Of a DNA stretch of 6,772 bases, positions 5,792 to 6,772 are shown piece after piece. The notes under the pieces are model-generated. The model was not told the origin of the DNA, searched no databases, and was given only the letters and a program-made list of their open reading frames with translations. The translations under genes were made by a program, and so were the position numbers. The stretch comes from Actinomycetes bacterium. Lineage in GTDB: Bacteria > Actinomycetota > Acidimicrobiia > Acidimicrobiales > Microtrichaceae. Numbering within the stretch: position 1 is the first letter of the stretch; each line of letters starts with the position of its first letter. Where the stretch lies: NCBI GenBank assembly GCA_023427825.1, contig JAEZAI010000030.1, positions 1 to 6,772 on the forward strand, in the 5' to 3' direction.

Positions 5792-5881
5792 AAGGTCTGA
5801 GCACGGCGGAAACGCGGTTCTCATCTGAAGAGAGGTGTGCTACCGTCGGCCGCGTACGCCGATCTGGGAGGAGCGACGCGC
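5792..5881 (+). promoter_or_regulatory. Intergenic region with putative promoter of the Rieske gene
   Basis: Within this 90-bp gap an extended -10-like element TGC-TACCGT (5838-5846) sits 17 bp downstream of a -35-like TTCTCA (5818-5823), predicting transcription from about 5853. A strong SD, GGGAGGAG (5866-5873), lies 8 nt before the ATG at 5882. I see no terminator hairpin after the CMD-like gene, so read-through from the synthetase operon is also possible. Promoter recognition is by eye. Confidence 0.5.
5819..5833. promoter_or_regulatory. Imperfect palindrome between -35 and -10, candidate operator
   Basis: TCTCATCTGAAGAGA is a dyad around T5826, with six of seven base pairs matching (only A5823/A5829 fail). 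It occupies most of the spacer of the putative Rieske promoter, a typical place for a repressor site. An adjoining weaker dyad, GAAACGCGGTTC (5809-5820, five of six pairs), overlaps the -35. No regulator gene is present in the window. Confidence 0.35.
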
Positions 5882-6772
5882 ATGGCACACTTCCCGAAGC
5901 CCGCCGACGGGAGCTGGACGGAGGCTCACCCCGAGCTCGGGACCGGACCTGTCTCGTACGAGGACTCGATCTCGCCCGAGCACTACGAGCTGGAGCGCGA
6001 CGCGATCTTCCGGCGGACCTGGCTGAACGTGGGGCGCGTCGAGCAGCTCCCGCGCACCGGCAGCTACTTCACCCGTGAGATCGACGCGGCACGCACGTCG
6101 GTCGTCGTCGTGCGCACCGCGGACGGCGTGCGGGCGTACCACAACCTCTGCCGCCACCGGGGCAACAAGCTCGTGTGGAACGACTTCCCGCTCGAGGAGA
6201 CCTCCGGGACCTGCCGGCAGTTCACCTGCAAGTACCACGGCTGGCGCTACGGCCTGGAGGGCGACCTCACGTTCGTCCAGCAGGAGGAGGAGTTCTTCGA
6301 CCTGGACAAGTCCGACTACGGCCTGGTCCCGGTGCAGTGCGAGGTGTGGGAGGGGTTCGTCTTCGTGAACCTCGATCCCGACAACACCACGTCGGCACGC
6401 GAGTACCTGGGCGAGATGGGGGCCGGTCTGGTGGGCTACCCGTTCGACCGCATGACCCAGGTCCACAGGTACCGGGCGGAGGTCGGGAGCAACTGGAAGC
6501 TCTTCATCGACGCCTTCGCCGAGTTCTACCACGCACCCGTCCTGCACGCGAAGCAGGCGGTCGCGGAGGAGTCGCGCAAGCTCGCGGGCTACGGCTACGA
6601 GGCGCTGGCGTACGAGATCGACGGCCCCCACGGGATGGTGTCGTCGTGGGGCGGCATGTCCCCGCCCAAGGACCCGGGCATGGTCAAGCCCATCGAGCGC
6701 GTGCTGCGCAGTGGCCTCTTCGGCCCCTGGGACCGCCCCGACCTCGGGCTCGGACCCGACGACCTGCCACCC
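5882..6772 (+). CDS. Rieske non-heme iron oxygenase, alpha (oxygenase) subunit, 3' end beyond window
   Basis: The frame is open from the ATG at 5882 to the last base (297 codons, no stop), with SD GGGAGGAG 8 nt upstream. The product should hydroxylate a cyclic or aromatic substrate using O2 and reductase-supplied electrons. The Rieske [2Fe-2S] domain (about 45-165) shows CRH (Cys90, His92) and CKYH (Cys116, His119), then GWRYGLEGDL. The catalytic domain shows NWKLFIDAFAEFYHAPVLH (204-222), giving iron ligands His217 and His222. The carboxylate three residues before the first His is Glu214 rather than the usual Asp. The third iron ligand (Asp) lies in the missing part. The Cys-X-His to Cys-X2-His gap is 23 residues, longer than the usual 15-17, with an extra Cys111. 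It does not look like KshA. No beta-subunit or stand-alone ferredoxin gene is visible. The KshB-like reductase at 2318-3481 is the obvious candidate partner. Family is certain; substrate is unknown. Confidence 0.94.
   Translation, partial: MAHFPKPADGSWTEAHPELGTGPVSYEDSISPEHYELERDAIFRRTWLNVGRVEQLPRTGSYFTREIDAARTSVVVVRTADGVRAYHNLCRHRGNKLVWNDFPLEETSGTCRQFTCKYHGWRYGLEGDLTFVQQEEEFFDLDKSDYGLVPVQCEVWEGFVFVNLDPDNTTSAREYLGEMGAGLVGYPFDRMTQVHRYRAEVGSNWKLFIDAFAEFYHAPVLHAKQAVAEESRKLAGYGYEALAYEIDGPHGMVSSWGGMSPPKDPGMVKPIERVLRSGLFGPWDRPDLGLGPDDLPP

Noticed and set aside
3503..5824. A 773-codon open frame on the minus strand opposite the synthetase and CMD-like genes
   Set aside because: Its composition (repeated Arg, His, Asp, Gly and Val, no recognisable domain) is typical of antisense translation of GC-rich genes. 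Both plus-strand genes have complete family motifs.
4360..6078. A 572-codon plus-strand frame across the synthetase, CMD-like gene and the Rieske 5' end
   Set aside because: It crosses three genes in a different frame with Arg/Gly/Pro-rich translation and no domain.
5840..6631. A 263-codon minus-strand frame opposite the Rieske gene
   Set aside because: It is antisense to a coding region with complete Rieske and iron-ligand motifs, and I see no recognisable domain.

Overview
This window is GC-rich and densely coding, with a strong third-position G/C bias. It uses GTG as well as ATG starts, has good Shine-Dalgarno sequences, and its gene ends overlap. Together with the gene families, this points to an actinobacterium (Mycobacteriales- or Acidimicrobiia-like; the exact group cannot be told from the sequence alone). 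The content is a catabolic cluster for a CoA-activated hydrophobic or cyclic substrate, of the kind found in steroid, terpenoid and alicyclic/aromatic degradation loci. The substrate itself is not resolved.

Layout. Bases 1-32 are not genomic: they match the Illumina Nextera Read 1 transposase adapter at 30 of 32 positions, so the left edge is an untrimmed contig end. A leftward operon (3481 down to the left edge) then holds four genes in transcription order: a KshB-type FAD/[2Fe-2S] oxygenase reductase (2318-3481), a SnoaL/NTF2-like small protein (1843-2271), a full-length acyl-CoA dehydrogenase (701-1843), and a second, divergent acyl-CoA dehydrogenase subunit (33-704) cut off by the adapter. 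The last three are translationally coupled through TGATG and GTGA overlaps. A divergent intergenic region (3482-3568) carries a good promoter for the rightward genes, a perfect 12-bp palindrome and a 12-codon leader ORF. The rightward genes are an AMP-forming acyl-CoA synthetase (3569-5200), a carboxymuconolactone-decarboxylase-like protein (5216-5791) and, after a 90-bp gap with its own putative promoter and imperfect palindrome, the first 297 codons of a Rieske oxygenase alpha subunit (5882 to the right edge).

How it may work together (inference): the Rieske oxygenase hydroxylates the substrate with electrons from the KshB-like reductase. The synthetase activates a carboxylate to its CoA thioester. 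The paired acyl-CoA dehydrogenases, possibly a hetero-oligomer of the type used in steroid catabolism, desaturate it. The SnoaL-like and CMD-like proteins serve as small accessory enzymes of unknown reaction. No RNA genes, CRISPR arrays, insertion sequences or convincing terminators were seen.
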